Shown: piece after piece, positions 41,232 through 53,334 of the stretch | How the letters are laid out: every line of letters starts with the position of its first letter | How positions within the stretch are numbered: the stretch's first letter is position 1 | DNA from: Simmondsia chinensis | Taxonomy: Eukaryota > Streptophyta > Magnoliopsida > Caryophyllales > Simmondsiaceae | Direction of reading: 5' to 3' | DNA length: 64,000 bases | Assembly: GCA_018398585.1 (NCBI GenBank) | Contig: JAGTTD010000019.1 | Span: 5,307,702-5,371,701, forward strand | Program-made: the position numbers and the translations under genes | The notes under the pieces: model-generated | What the model saw: the letters and a program-made list of their open reading frames with translations, nothing else | Database searches by the model: none | Told to the model about the DNA's origin: nothing

Positions 41232-44043
41232 TTAATTTGGAGGAGGGACTTGAGATGGACGGCCGGAGTTGGATGAGGTGCATTCGCCACTAGGATGCAG
41301 AGCAATTGGATTCTTGCACGTGAAACGGTTATGCCCGTGTTCCTTGCACCGACTGCACCTTTGATGAACACGCTCCTCACCAACAGACGGAATCCTCCTC
41401 TTCCGCCTCCTACCAGAAGAGGTTCGCACGTCGGGTGGAAGAAGATTCGTGTCAGCTACATCACGCGGGATACGCCAGTCACTTATGTGCGGCATCGGGT
41501 AGACGACACTTCTATACGACTCGTACCAATTTTCTCTACTGTAGTACGGCGAGCACAAGTCGTACAGAGCATAAGGACTGTGCTGTACCACTGCTAACGC
41601 ATGCTCACATGGAAGCTGCTCAAGCTGAAACCTGCGGCAGGTACATGTCCAGAGCGACATATCTATTACAAAGTTTTTCTCCCCATCGATGACGTCGAAC
41701 GTATGATCATCAGCTCGCAATATCTGCATTACCACAATAATAGACAAACACGTCAAACAACCAAGGTGCATGCAAAATATAAAAATATGAAAAAAATTAA
41801 AAAAATTAAAAAAAAACAACAAAATATAAGCAACGAAACACTCGAAGGGCACCAAAATTAGCGGATTTCACACTCGAAGAGCACCAACACGCCATAAACA
41901 TGCTTTGTAGTAGGGATTAAACATGACAATATGTACGGAGCTTACCGTTATCGTTCTTGCTAACTTGAATCTGTCTTGTAATTTTTTTTCGACGTCGGGG
42001 GACATTGTACTGATGCAAGCTTCAGCCTTGGCTCTTCTTTCGTGAAACCACCTCTGCAACAGTAGCCTACACTCATCAACAAGGGCTGTAATTGGATAGC
42101 CACGTACCTTGACCAATACAGCATTCATGGATTCCGAAATGTTTGTCGTCATTATGTTGTACCGACGACAAGGGGAGTGGGAACGAGTCCACTTGTCCAG
42201 TCCCACATCTTCCAAGTAATCTTTAGCCCCGGGTACGGCACAACATAAACTGAAAAACAAACTATGGAATTCTTGAATGTTGTATGCTTTGGCTGCTTTG
42301 TAGTAGTACTGATCCAAATGCTTCCTGTTGCTCATGAATTTGGCCTTCAAGTTGTTCAGCAAGTGGTACATGCAGAGCTCGCAGAATGTGACGGGGAAAA
42401 GTTCTTCCACCGCGCGTTGGATGCTTCGGTGTCTATCGGATACAATGACATGGCCAGCAGGCTCCCCAGTTACTTCCTTCAACCTACTGAGGAACCAATG
42501 CCACGATGCATCATTCTCTGAATCACCTATGCCGATAGCAATCGGGAAAATTTGCTGGTTGGCATCGTGGAAAACGGCCATGAACAGAACACCCCGGTAC
42601 TTTCCCTTCAGATGTGTTGCGTCAATGCTCACAATCGGCCGGCAAAACCGGTACGCATTAAGTGAAGCACCAAACGCAATGAAGAGGTGCTGAAACCTAC
42701 TTTCATCATCTGTCTGTAAATAAAATGTGGTACCGGGGTCAGTCTGTTTGAGGACTTGCAGATAGGCAGGCAAGAATGCATACGACTCTTCGGCCGTACC
42801 CAATCTAACATTGTCGTATGCAAACTCTCTCGCCTCCAAGCAACATTATAGCTGATATCGACACCGTAGCAACTGCGGATGTCATCTATGACATCCCGTG
42901 GCTTGAACACTCTCCCGGGGTTCACAAGTTTCTTGCGGACGCACTCCCCGACTACCCAACTAGTTGCCTGCCTGTGTCTAACAGTGGTGAGATCGCCAGG
43001 GTGGTTGTGGTTCTTTTCTACTTTTGTAACCATCCAGCAGCCACCATCTGCTACACACATAGCCCGAACCTCCATGTGCAGCCCTCTTGTGCGCAGCGGA
43101 CAACCGTTAAGGATTTGTTCGACTTGTAGCTCCTGAATTCAAATTTTTCCCTAAGCGCAATCACTGCCAGGTTAGTCAACAAGTCCCTCTTCGTCATAAA
43201 TATTTGATTGACTTCAATATCCTCAACCATCTGGCCCTGCGCATATACCCCGTTAATCCGGCTCCTCTCATCACCGGAGCCAGCCTCATCATCAGAACGA
43301 GGATCACCAGCAGCTTGGATGTCAGGGTGGACATTCGGTTGACCGCTAGGTTCCGCATTCCGTTCCAATTCAGGTTCGACAATCAGAGCGTCTTCACGGG
43401 AAAAATTACGATGCTCGTAAGTGTGCCCCTCTGGAGGTGAGGCATCAGGTACAGTCGGTTGCACCTGGGATAAATTGATATTGTCCAAATTATCCCATGC
43501 ACTTTGATTGTAATTTTCTCAATCTCCACCTGTTGCTGTTGCCTCAACCGTCACAGTAGGCATGTTCAAATCTACATCGGATGCATCTACACGGGCTGCT
43601 TCTTCGATCCCCGCATCCATACATCCACCAGAAGTCTCGGGAACCTCAGGGTGCGAACGGCCACTATTCTCGTCACCATCGGGAATTGTTTGAAAGGGAG
43701 TTTGTTGCCAATCGAAGCTAGGATTCCTGTCACCGGATGACTCTACAGTTACGATCAAAGGATGCGTCGCCCTATCTTCTTTGGCTAGTGCCTTCCAAAG
43801 CATAATAGACCTATCGTCAACGACATCGTACAAGGACACGGCCGGAACGGCGGTGAAAGATTGAAAATGCATCTTTGAACCCGCATCCAACTGAGCACCA
43901 ATCACCTCCGCCACAGTCCTTTGCAAACCAGCGAAGTCAGTTTTCTCATCCACAAAAATATAAGCCAATTTTTCACCAGCGTACTTTGCCCTCTCCCTAA
44001 AGTGGCCACCGTACAGAACGCATGCAATAGCAGCATCACCCAT
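41232..44043 (-). pseudogene. MULE transposase (Kaonashi type), one stop and two frameshifts
   Basis: ATG at 44043 follows an acceptor, TTGTCCACAG, of a 5'UTR intron. The order is: N-terminal PB1-like region (YGGHFRE, VDEKTDFAGLQ), acidic linker, MuDR-type DNA-binding region (FMTKRDLLTNLAVIALREKF and KVEKNHNHPG), MULE transposase core (IDATHLKGKYRGVLF, VSDRHRSIQRAVEE, CELCMYHLLNNLK, NISESMNAV), SWIM finger (CTCRRFQLEQLPCEHA) and a C-terminal CCHC knuckle (CSRCKEHGHNRFTC). Intron 41724-41945 has GTAAGC and TGCAG ends and keeps phase. Breaks: TGA at 43519-43521, and single-base losses near 43068 and 42832. The rest is well conserved, so inactivation is recent. Confidence 0.93.
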
Positions 44044-44099
44044 TACTGTGGACAAGAAAAAAACATGATATCAAAGCAAAATTGACATGAAACACACTA

Positions 44100-45300
44100 G
44101 GGTGGAATGAAAGTACAGCATTGAAACCACTAAAAACGGTGTATGATTGGTTTAAAACCATAATACACAAATAACACTACTTTAAGAAAGAATACATGGT
44201 GTATGATTTGCGTTACAGTCATAAACAAGTTCATCACACACCTTTGAAAGCAATCATACACGGTCTGTGGTTAAGGATACCACATTCTATACACGAAAGA
44301 CACCAAAACAGGTTTATCCTAGACCGATCAAAGCTATCATACATGGTGTATGGTAAACCATACACCATTCTGTACTTGAAAGACACCAAAATAAGTTCAT
44401 CATACACCCTTTGAAGCTCTCATACACAGTGTATGGTTTAATATGCCCCATTATATACACAGTTAAAACTAATCATACACAGTGTATGATGGATTATTCA
44501 CCATTAATTATTTAACATACACAAACAAAACTTGGCTATACACCATAATACCAATCCTACACAGTGTATGACTGATTATACACTATTAATTACTTAACAT
44601 ACACATACACATGTTGGTTATACACCATTAAACCCAACCATACACAGTGTATGGTTGCTCATAAACCACTAATTACTTAAAAAACGTCTGCGCAAATGGG
44701 TTATGCACCATTAAACCCAATCCTACACAGTGTATGACTGATTATACACCATTAATTACTTAACATACACATACACATACACATGTTGGTTATACGCCAT
44801 TAAACCCAATCATACACAGTGTATGGTTGCTCATAAACCACTAATTACTTAAAAAACGTCTGCACAAGTTGGTTATACACCATTAAACCCAATCCTACAC
44901 AGTGTATGATTGATTATACACCATTAATTACTTAACATACACATACACAAGTTGGTTATATACCATTAAAACCAATCATACACAGTGTATGATTGATTAT
45001 ACACCACTAATTACTTAACACACACAAACACAAGTTGGTTATACACCATTAAACCCAATCCTGCACAGTGTATGACTGATTATACACCATTAATTACTTA
45101 ACATACACAAACACAAGTTGATTTCACACCATTCAAACCTATCATACACGGTGTATGATAGATCATACAACACTATTTACATGAAGCACACCTAAACAAG
45201 TTGATTTCACACCATTAAAACCTATCATACATGATGTATGACTAATCATACACCACTAATGAGTTCAAACACACCAAAAGAAAGTTATAATACATCATTT
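44100..45300 (-). repeat. minisatellite in the transposase 5'UTR intron
   Basis: About 14 copies of a roughly 83-bp unit with core TCCTACACAGTGTATGA or TCATACACAGTGTATGA, plus ACACCATTAATTACTTAACA. On the minus strand a leader exon ends near 45391 (TTGAAG|GTAAC), so the array lies inside the first intron. The mirror region 39640-39960 has only four copies. Confidence 0.85.
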
Positions 45301-45390
45301 AAACCAATCATAAACCATAAACGACTTGTAACACACCGACCTCATAGGACAAGGATACATTAACGACAATGTCAGCAAATGGTCATGTTA

Positions 45391-45860
45391 CCTTCAATAT
45401 CTGATCTGAAAACCGTGAAATGTGTGTAACGACTCAAAGTTGAACCTACAGCAATGCCACGAAGCTTCAAACACGATCTTAAAATGGCTTCTTCTTCTTC
45501 TTCTTCTGAGGGCCCAATGTAGCAGATTGAGAGAAAAATGGACTTGGGGAATTCATATTAAGAGAAAAGTAACAAATACTATGAATAAAAGGTGAGTAAA
45601 TGGGCGGGAAATGAGAAGAAGGGGGGAATAGAGTGAGAAGCAAGTTACATGACATAAAGTAAAAATATGTACTTTTGCATTAAATGAAGAGAGAGAAAAT
45701 AGAGTGGGGAGGGGTTAAAGTACAGTAATCGGCTGCGTATTAAATGAGGAGAGAGAAAGGGGACGGGTTGGGGGGTTGAATGGGAGGGCCTTTTTGAAGG
45801 AAAATCATACGGATTATTTTATTAAAATTGTATATTTTTTTTCTAAATACACATCCCAAA
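45391..45860 (-). promoter_or_regulatory. leader exon and inner module of the transposase gene
   Basis: Mirror image of 39010-39400: TGAGGAGAGAGAAAGGGGAC, GGGTTGGGGGG, AGGGCCTTTTTGAAGG and AATCATACGG. A (CTT)6 tract (45489-45507) lies in the leader. It probably contains the transcription start. Confidence 0.5.
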
Positions 45861-45865
45861 AATAC

Positions 45866-48800
45866 ACAAATATATGTATGTTGATTTTACACAAATATAA
45901 CCGATCATACACCGTGTATGAAGTGCATCATACACCAATAAAACTTGAAATACACGTATATAAGCTGATTTCAGACCACTGCAACAGTAATTAATTAAAA
46001 AAAAAAGCAAAAGTTGATTTTGTACCACTAAAACCTATAATAATTTGTGTATGATAAGTCATTTACCACTAATTACTTGAAACATACTTGCATAAGTTCA
46101 CTTTACACCATTAAAACGCATCATACCCATTGTATGATTCGATTTCAGACCACTGCAACAGTAATTACATAAAAAAAACTGCAAAAGTTGATTTTATGCC
46201 ATTAAAATCTATAATAATTTGTGTATGATAATTCATTTACCACTAATTACTTGAAACATACATGAAAAGGTTCATATTAAACCATTTTAACGCATCATAC
46301 CCATTGTATGATTCGATTTCAGCCCACTGTAACAGTAATAACTTGAAAAAATCAGTAAAAGTTGATTTTATGCCATTTAAACCTATCATACATTGTGTAT
46401 GACAAGTCATTTACCACTAATTGCTTGGAATACACCTGAATAAGGTCACTTTACACCATTATAGCGCATCATACCCAGTATATGATTCGATTTTAGACCA
46501 CTGTACCCCTCAATACATGAAAAAACCTGCAAAAGTTGATTTTATGCCAATAAAACCTATCATACGTTGTGTATGACAAGTTCTTTACCGGTAATTACTT
46601 CAAGTATACCTGAATAAGGTCACTTTACACCATTATAACGCATCATACCCAGTGTATGATTTGATTTCAAACCACTGTGCCCCTAATTACTTGAAAAAAA
46701 TAGCAAAAGTTGATTTTATGCCATTATAACCTATCATACATTGTGTATGATAAGTCATTTACCACTAATTATTTGAACTACACCTGAATAAGTTAATTTT
46801 ACACCATTAAAACTCATCATACCCAGTGTATGATTCGATTTCAGACCACTATACCCCTAATTACTTGAAAAAATCGGTAAAAGTTGATTTTATGCCCTTT
46901 AAACCTATCATACATTGTGTATGACAAGTCATTTACCACTAATTGCTTGGAATACACCTGAATAAGTTAATTTTACACCATTAAAACGCATCATACTAGT
47001 GTATGATTCGATTTCAGACCACTGCAACAGTAATTACATAAAAAAAACTGCAAAAGTTGATTTCATGCCATTAAAACCTATAATAATTTGTGTATGATAG
47101 GTCAGTTACCACTAATTACTTGAAACATACCTGAAAAAGTTTATATTAAACCATTTTAAAGCATCATACCCATTGTATGATTCGATTTCAGCCAACTGTA
47201 ACAATAATTACTTGAAAAAAATAACAAAAGTTGATTTTATTCCATTATAACCTATCATACATTGTGTATGATAAGTCATTTACCACTAATTGCTTGAAAT
47301 ATACCTGAAAAAGTTTATTATAATCATTTTAAGGGATCATACACAGTGTAGGACCTGATTTCAGACCACTGTAAGACTAAATACATAAAAAAAACTGCAA
47401 AAGTTGATTTTAAGCCATTAAAACCTATAATCATTTGTGTATGATAAGTCATTTACCACTAATTACTTGAAACATACATGAAAAGGTTCATATTAAACCA
47501 TTTTAGCGCATCATACCCATTGTATGATTCGATTTCAGCCCACTGTAATAGTAATTACTTGAAAAAATCAGTAAAAGTTGATTTTATGCCATTTAAACCT
47601 ATCATACATTGTATATGATAAGTCATTTACCACTAATTGCTTGGAATACACCTGAATAAGTTTATTTTACACCATTAAAACGCATCATACGTATGGTATG
47701 ATTCGATTTCAGACCACTGCAATAGTAATTACATAAAAAAAACTGTAAAAGTTGATTTCATGCCATTAAAACCTATAATAATTTGTGTATGATAAGTCAT
47801 TTACCACTAATTACTTGAAACATACCTGAAAAGGTTCATTTTAAACCATTTTAATGCATCATACCCATTGTATGATTCGATTTCTGCCCACTGTAACAGT
47901 AATTACTTGAAAAAATGAGCAAAATTTGATTTTATACCATTAAAACCTATCATACATTGTGTATGATAAGTCATTTACCACTAATTGCTTGGAATACACC
48001 TGAATAAGTTCATTTTATAACATTAAAACGCATCATACCGTGTGTATGATTCGATTTCAGACTACTGTACCCCTAATTACTTGAAAAAAACAGCAAAAGT
48101 TGATTTTATACCATTATAACCTATCATACATTGTGTATGATAAGTCATTTACCACTAATTACTTGAACTACACCTGAATAAGTTCATTTTACACCATTAA
48201 AATGCATCATAACCAGTGTATGATTCGATTTCAAACCACTATACTCTAATTACTTGAAAAAAACAGCAAAAGTTGATTTTTTGCCATTATAACCTATCAT
48301 ACATTGTGTATAATAAGTCATTTACCACTAATTGTTTGAAATACACCTGAATAAGTTCATTTTACACCATTAAAACGTATCATACCCAGTGTATGATTCG
48401 ATTTCAGACCATTGCAACAGTAATTACATAAAAAAAACTACAAAAGTTGATTTCATGCCATTAAAACCTATAATAATTTGTGTATGATAGGTCATTTACC
48501 ACTAATTACTTGAAACATACCTGAAAAGGTTCATATTAAACTATTTTAACGCATCATACCCATTGTATGATTCGATTTCAGCCCACTGTAACAGTAATTA
48601 CTTGAAAAAATCAGTAAAAGTTAATTTTATGCCATTAAAACCTATCATACATTGTGTATGATAAGTCATTTACCACTAATTTCTTGAAATACACCTGAAT
48701 AAGTTCATTTTATACCATTAAAATGCATCATATCTAGTGTATGATTCGATTTCAGACCACTGTACCCCTAATTACTTGAAAAAACCAGCAAAAGTTGATT

Positions 48801-48945
48801 TTATGCCATTATAACCTATCATACATTGTGTATGATAAGTCATTTACCACTAATTTCTTGAAATACACCTGAATAAGTTCACTTTACAGCATTATAATGC
48901 ATCATACACAGTGTATGATTTTATTTCAGACACCACTAATTACTT
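45866..48945 (-). repeat. right tandem-repeat arm, inverted copy
   Basis: Reverse complement of the left-arm units with the same 174-bp period (AATCGAATCATAC appears as GTATGATTCGATT). About 17-18 units. Together the arms can pair over about 3 kb. Confidence 0.9.
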
Positions 48946-49084
48946 GAAACACACCTAAACAAGGTCTGGGAGGGAAGAAGAAGATAGGGCAAATTTAGAA
49001 ATAATATTTTTTTTTGACAAAAAAATTCGAAAGGAAAAAAAAAATAAAGAAAATGAAGAGTGAAAAAGTCAAAAAGTGTCCTTT

Positions 49085-49128
49085 TCCTGCCTTGCATTAA
49101 ATGAGGAGAGAGAAAGGGGGAGAGAGAG

Positions 49129-49168
<40 letters not shown>

Positions 49169-49190
49169 GTGGGAAGGCATTTTTGTCCAA
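49085..49190 (-). repeat. outer C-run/CT module, right, with 31-base G run
   Basis: Inverted copy of 35335-35410. The G run at 49137-49167 is 31 bases, against 14 Cs on the left side. Confidence 0.8.
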
Positions 49191-51543
49191 AAAAGTCTAT
49201 TTATGGTTAATGAGGTCTAAAAAAGAATAAGGTTGGGGTGGGGGGTCCAAACCGTACGATTTCCCAAATTCCTTCTCACATTCATCCTAAAAACAATTTC
49301 CCTCCCAAAATCCCCCCCAAAGTATCCTTTAAAAAATATAATTAATAAGGAATTAGATATATTGCAGTATCAGCCTATATTGTCAAAAAAAAAATTAAAA
49401 TGGTAACTGCTTATAATTTTTTTCATAAATATAATTATTCATATATTTATAATTTATTACAATATATCTAATTATTTGTTAATTATATTTTTTAAAAGAT
49501 ATTTTTTGGGGGGAAGGGGATTTTGGGAGGGAAATTATTTTTAGGATAAATTTGAGAGGGAATTTTGATTAATTATTTAACTTAAAATAAATATTTCTAT
49601 TTTTTAGTTTTTTACAGTTATAACTATATGTAAATTATTTTGAATAATTTTTCGCTTAATTTATTTTTTATGTTATTTTATAGCAAAATTGATTGCTTAT
49701 CTTTTAATTTTTATGTAATATAAATAGCGAAACAATAATTTGATTAAGTTGAACAATTATTTATCTTAATTTATCTTTTAACAAAAGATGTACAATTATT
49801 TTACAAAAATAATAGATAAATTTTAATAAAGTTACAAAATTGCAGATCAATAAAATAAATAATTCATAAATATGATTAAGTTTGTTATTTTTCACTTTAG
49901 TAGTGAATTTAATTAATTTAAAACTATTTGGGTGACTGAATGAGATTTTAATTAGGCGTTGGGTGACCAAATTTTTTAAAATTTGAGTTGGGTGACTAAC
50001 TGGTTCATTTTAAATCACTTGGGTGACTAAATGAATCTTTTTTTAAGAGTTGGGTGACTAAAAGGTCCAAAAATTAAGTTCGGTGACTAAAAGGTTATTT
50101 TTTGGTCCTTTGGGGACCAAAAAGGGACTTTTGTTGGCCCTATCTGGGTCTTGTTTGGGGTAATAGTTAATTGTATGTCTAGTTAATGTGCCTGTCCCAC
50201 TGCCCGGTGGATGACTAAAGGCCTTGGATGGGTCATATAATTTATAAATCGCTTTATTATTGTTCCTATCTAAGTTGAAGTGCTTCCATACCCCACTAGT
50301 ACTATGCATACTAGTACTAGTTTTTGCGGGCTGGGGTTCGGTGGTGGGCTTGGGTTCCTCTTCAGTCTATGAGTCTCCACCGCCACCCCCCAACTCAGAA
50401 AAATCCTGGTCGTTGTAGTACTGTTGTTGTTGGAGGTCCCAATCTATGGTGTCAGTGTATAGAGGTGATGGGCCTGGTTCTAAAAATGCTCGTTCATCAG
50501 TATCAAGTTCGACAATTCTACCACTCTTAGGTACTTTAGGCGGTCGAGAAGAGCTAGAACTAGAAGGACCGGCTCCAGACAAAGATGCGCTGTGTGCCAT
50601 GATAGTATTAATGATTAGTATTTAAAAAATGCAACTACTAATGCAAAATAAGTAGATAAAAATAGGATTATTTACATTTTAGTGTCCTGACGTTTTTTAA
50701 AATAATAAAAAAAACCCTGACTTTTTTAAATTATTAAAAAGGCCCATAACTTTTTGTCATATCAATAAAAAGGCCCCTAAGTTTTTGTCGCATTAATAAA
50801 AAGGCTTATCTCTGACGTGCGGATTTCATTTTTAGTCGACAAAGTTGATGTGATAGCTGTATTTTTATTAATGTTATAGTAAAATGACAAAGTATCCTTT
50901 AATAACCATATTTTGAAACAAATTAAGCAAAAATAGATAGCTTCTACATAACACAATATCTCAAATTTTGTGCTTATAAAATAATAATAAGGGAGTTGAA
51001 GTGTACTTTAGGTCATTTTATTGTAGCATTAATAAAACGCAATTACCACGTTAGCTCTATCGATGGAAAATGACATCATCAACCTTGAGAGGGACCTTTT
51101 TATTGATATAACAAAAACTTAAGGGCTTTTTTAATAACTCAAAAAGGTCATGGTCTTTTTTATTATTTTCAAAAATGTCGAGCTACTAAAATGTAAATAA
51201 CCCATAAAAATGCGAAATAAATAAAATTTTGATACTAAAATTGCCGAAGTAAACAATGAAATTCAAACTTGCTCGAGATTCTACAATCTAGAGGTAGCCA
51301 ATTTGGTGCACAATTCTTGCAAGTAGAAGGAAGTAGATGAATGTAGAGAGAGAAGAGAGAATTAGACGAAGATTTGTTGTGACGAAATGGAATGGTCAGG
51401 CTAGACCCCAAAAAATTTGGGGCCTGTGGCCCCGGCCCGGCCCGGTTCGCTACAGTAGCGGGCTGGGTAGAGCCAGGCCCAAACGAGCCGGGTCGGACTG
51501 AGTTTCGGGCTGACCCATCCCACTGGCCACCTCTACTCGTCAT

Positions 51544-52829
51544 ATATGCATATGCACATGCAGCTTTTTCTATAGCAAGGATCAAAGTTGATCCAACTCA
51601 CATGTCCCAAGAGCAATCAAGTGATGCAGATATTTTGGGCTTTGTTCTTGCTTTAGGAGTTCTTTTTAATAATTGTTGTATTCTATGCACCAATTCGTGT
51701 TTACCTACAATTTAATATTATCTTAATTGTATATATTTAATTTAATATATAAATTATGTACCATTTTTATAACTCATATATATATATATATATATATATA
51801 TTTTAAAGAAGTTGTTATTATGAGGACGATAAGTTGTTACTGAAAACTACCTATATTTTAGGTAAATTATTAGAAGACCACCTAACATTTTTATGAGTCA
51901 AAATTTACTGGATAACGAGGTTCGTCGTTAGCAAAAAATGCGTACAAAAGTAAAAGAATCAGAGGAGGAGTGGAAGAGACATAGTGGGCAAGTAGCATAA
52001 ACTTTGTGTGGAATGATTAAATGGCCTTCTCCCCAAGCCAAAGCCCCAGCCATTATCTTTACGCATGCACATAAAGTAGATTGCCTTTGGGGCCAATTAT
52101 GTCATGCTCTCCCTTTTCATTTCTTATTTTATTTTCTTATACCACACAAATAATATAACTTCAACTTATACATAATTATTTTTAAAATGACAAAATCCGA
52201 TCCGTAGTCTTGAACCTCGACTACGGGTTTTGGAATAGATAGGAGGGTCTAACCCGTTCATTGTGTCTAATAATACTGAATTGAGAGGGATTGACTAAAA
52301 CCTGTTGATTCTGCGAATACCCGAGTAATAACCTAAAAGAGGAGCTATGTAATTTTATTAAACTCTTTCAAAATAAATTGTAAAGATTAACTTTAAAACA
52401 TAAACCCATCAAAATAATTCAATGGCCAAAAGCTTCCTCAAACTATAAACGAATGGCCCATTTATTGGTATAAAAAACCCTATTCTTAATAATAATCCAA
52501 TTCTGGGAACTGATCCTACTTTAAAAAGAACTTTGCTACTCTTAATGATAATTTAAATATAAAACCTTAAATCTAATTACATAATTAGTAAAATTAAATA
52601 ATAATAAAAACTATCCTAATTACAACATAAATAAAATTATTTTTGTCATCTCGATCGATTTACTTTGATCCTTATTTGCATCATTAAATATACATCCCAT
52701 GAACTATTGGTAAAAATAATAAAAGCAATCGCCAGAAATTTTGAATACAAGTAATTTTTGAACTAAAATATTATTTTATAACATAGATTAAAAAGTTAAT
52801 ACATTAAATCTTAAGATGAAAAAGCAATA
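51544..52829. other. spacer right of the hAT element
   Basis: 51544-51720 would continue the LTR-like sequence that ends at 31893. A (TA)n run lies at 51777-51801. Nothing else recognised apart from AT-rich, intron-like sequence; no gene. Confidence 0.4.
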
Positions 52830-53055
52830 TATACGATGCCCGAAGGGCTCCCGCCTAAGCAAGGTGTGGGGGGTGGATGTACGCAACCTTCCCCCTTCAG
52901 GGTAATACTCCTGAAGAGAGGTTGTTTCCGAGTGCCCCTAATCTGAGGATGAGGACTTCCCGGAAGTCACCCGTCCTGGTACTGCTCTCGCCCAAACACG
53001 CTTAATTTTGGAGTTTTAATATGATCCGGTAATGACATGTTGGTACCCTCTTTGG
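52830..53055 (-). mobile_element. 5S rRNA-headed SINE, copy 5
   Basis: The minus strand starts near 53055 with AGAGGGTACCAACATG, then ATTAAAACTCC, AAGCGTGTTTGGGCGAGAGC, GACGGGTGACTTCC and GGAAGTCCTCATCCTCAG. The body matches the RTE tail and ends GGGAGCCCTTCGGGCATCG near 52832. No TSD or TTG tail was identified. It is a diverged member of the same subfamily as copies 2 and 4. Confidence 0.8.
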
Positions 53056-53334
53056 TAATTTGTGTGTATAGAACATTAAGAGCCGTTGACTGGCACCCCC
53101 CACTGAAACAATATATTAAAATGAGTTAAAATGTGGATAACTAAAATATATTTATCCAAGCCCAAAAGGCCCACTAAAAATTTTAAATTATGATTTGCAA
53201 ATGTAGCCGTTGTTGGGCAGCATGAGTGGCAGCATTGGCACACTTTGTCTGCTTGGTCCACCCCATACACCACATCATGCTGAGGTTATGCTCACCTCAC
53301 CTACTCCCCCATGAGCAACCAAATTGTACAGTCC

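Larger units (their letters stand above)
35250..49265. mobile_element. Kaonashi-like Mutator element with tandem-repeat arms
   Basis: Perfect 9-bp TSD AAATTCCTT (35241-35249, 49266-49274), the Mutator length. The inverted ends begin GGGAAATCGTACGGTTTGG. Each side has an end module (about 300 bp with C/G run and CT-rich part), a 3-kb tandem array, then an inner module resembling the end (39037-39130 and 45735-45830). In the middle are two convergent genes: DUF1985 on plus (39982) and the MULE transposase on minus (44043 to 41232). Presence of both a MULE transposase and a DUF1985 (Ulp1-associated) gene is known from Kaonashi-type MULEs. Both genes start next to an arm, as in MuDR where the inverted repeats act as promoters. 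The transposase is broken, so this copy is not autonomous. Confidence 0.92.
34698..50135. mobile_element. foldback MULE-like MITE, host of the Kaonashi-like element
   Basis: Flanks ggctctatc (34689-34697) and ggccctatc (50136-50144) form a 9-bp TSD with one mismatch. The ends share AAAGTCCCTTTTTGG, and the arms (34698-35240 and 49560-50135) are long inverted repeats with GTCACCCAACT / AGTTGGGTGAC strings repeated several times. The short centre (49275-49560) is itself palindromic. Without the insertion at 35250-49265 it would be about 1.4 kb. No coding sequence. It disrupts the hAT transposase just after the BED finger. Confidence 0.8.
32231..50600 (-). pseudogene. BED-finger hAT transposase, interrupted
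   Basis: The N-terminus starts at ATG 50600 (minus) with a Ser-rich leader. After a TAG at 50367 comes a BED zinc-finger region (SGVWKHFNL, GTLTRH) at 50320-50170. The gene is then cut by the insertion 34698-50135 and resumes at 34690. Recognisable blocks follow: TSDTWKSKPGVPYLCVTAHW (34400), FDNTTSNN (34190), LPTRWSSTVEMLEHILAYKD (33150), LDPRCK-type block (32779), and the C-terminal dimerisation part SSAASECAFSLGGRLLRTKR (32440). Breaks include the small hAT at 33279, a frameshift near 32775, stops at 34670 and 32474, and a deletion before the dimerisation motif. The protein would have acted in the nucleus as the hAT transposase. Confidence 0.9.
31894..51535 (-). mobile_element. hAT transposon with three further elements inside
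   Basis: Perfect 12-bp terminal inverted repeats TAGAGGTGGCCA (31894-31905) and TGGCCACCTCTA (51524-51535) are flanked by a perfect 8-bp TSD, CTCGTCAT (31886-31893 and 51536-51543), the hAT signature. Subterminal regions are rich in GGCC/GGGCC. The transposase gene is on the minus strand. Removing the inserted elements leaves about 3.4 kb, a normal autonomous hAT size. The gene carries stops and frameshifts besides the insertions, so the element is inactive. Confidence 0.95.

Noticed and set aside
41295..41861. Plus-strand open frames opposite the transposase
   Set aside because: They mirror the GC-rich transposase exons on the other strand; the minus strand carries the recognisable SWIM and CCHC motifs.
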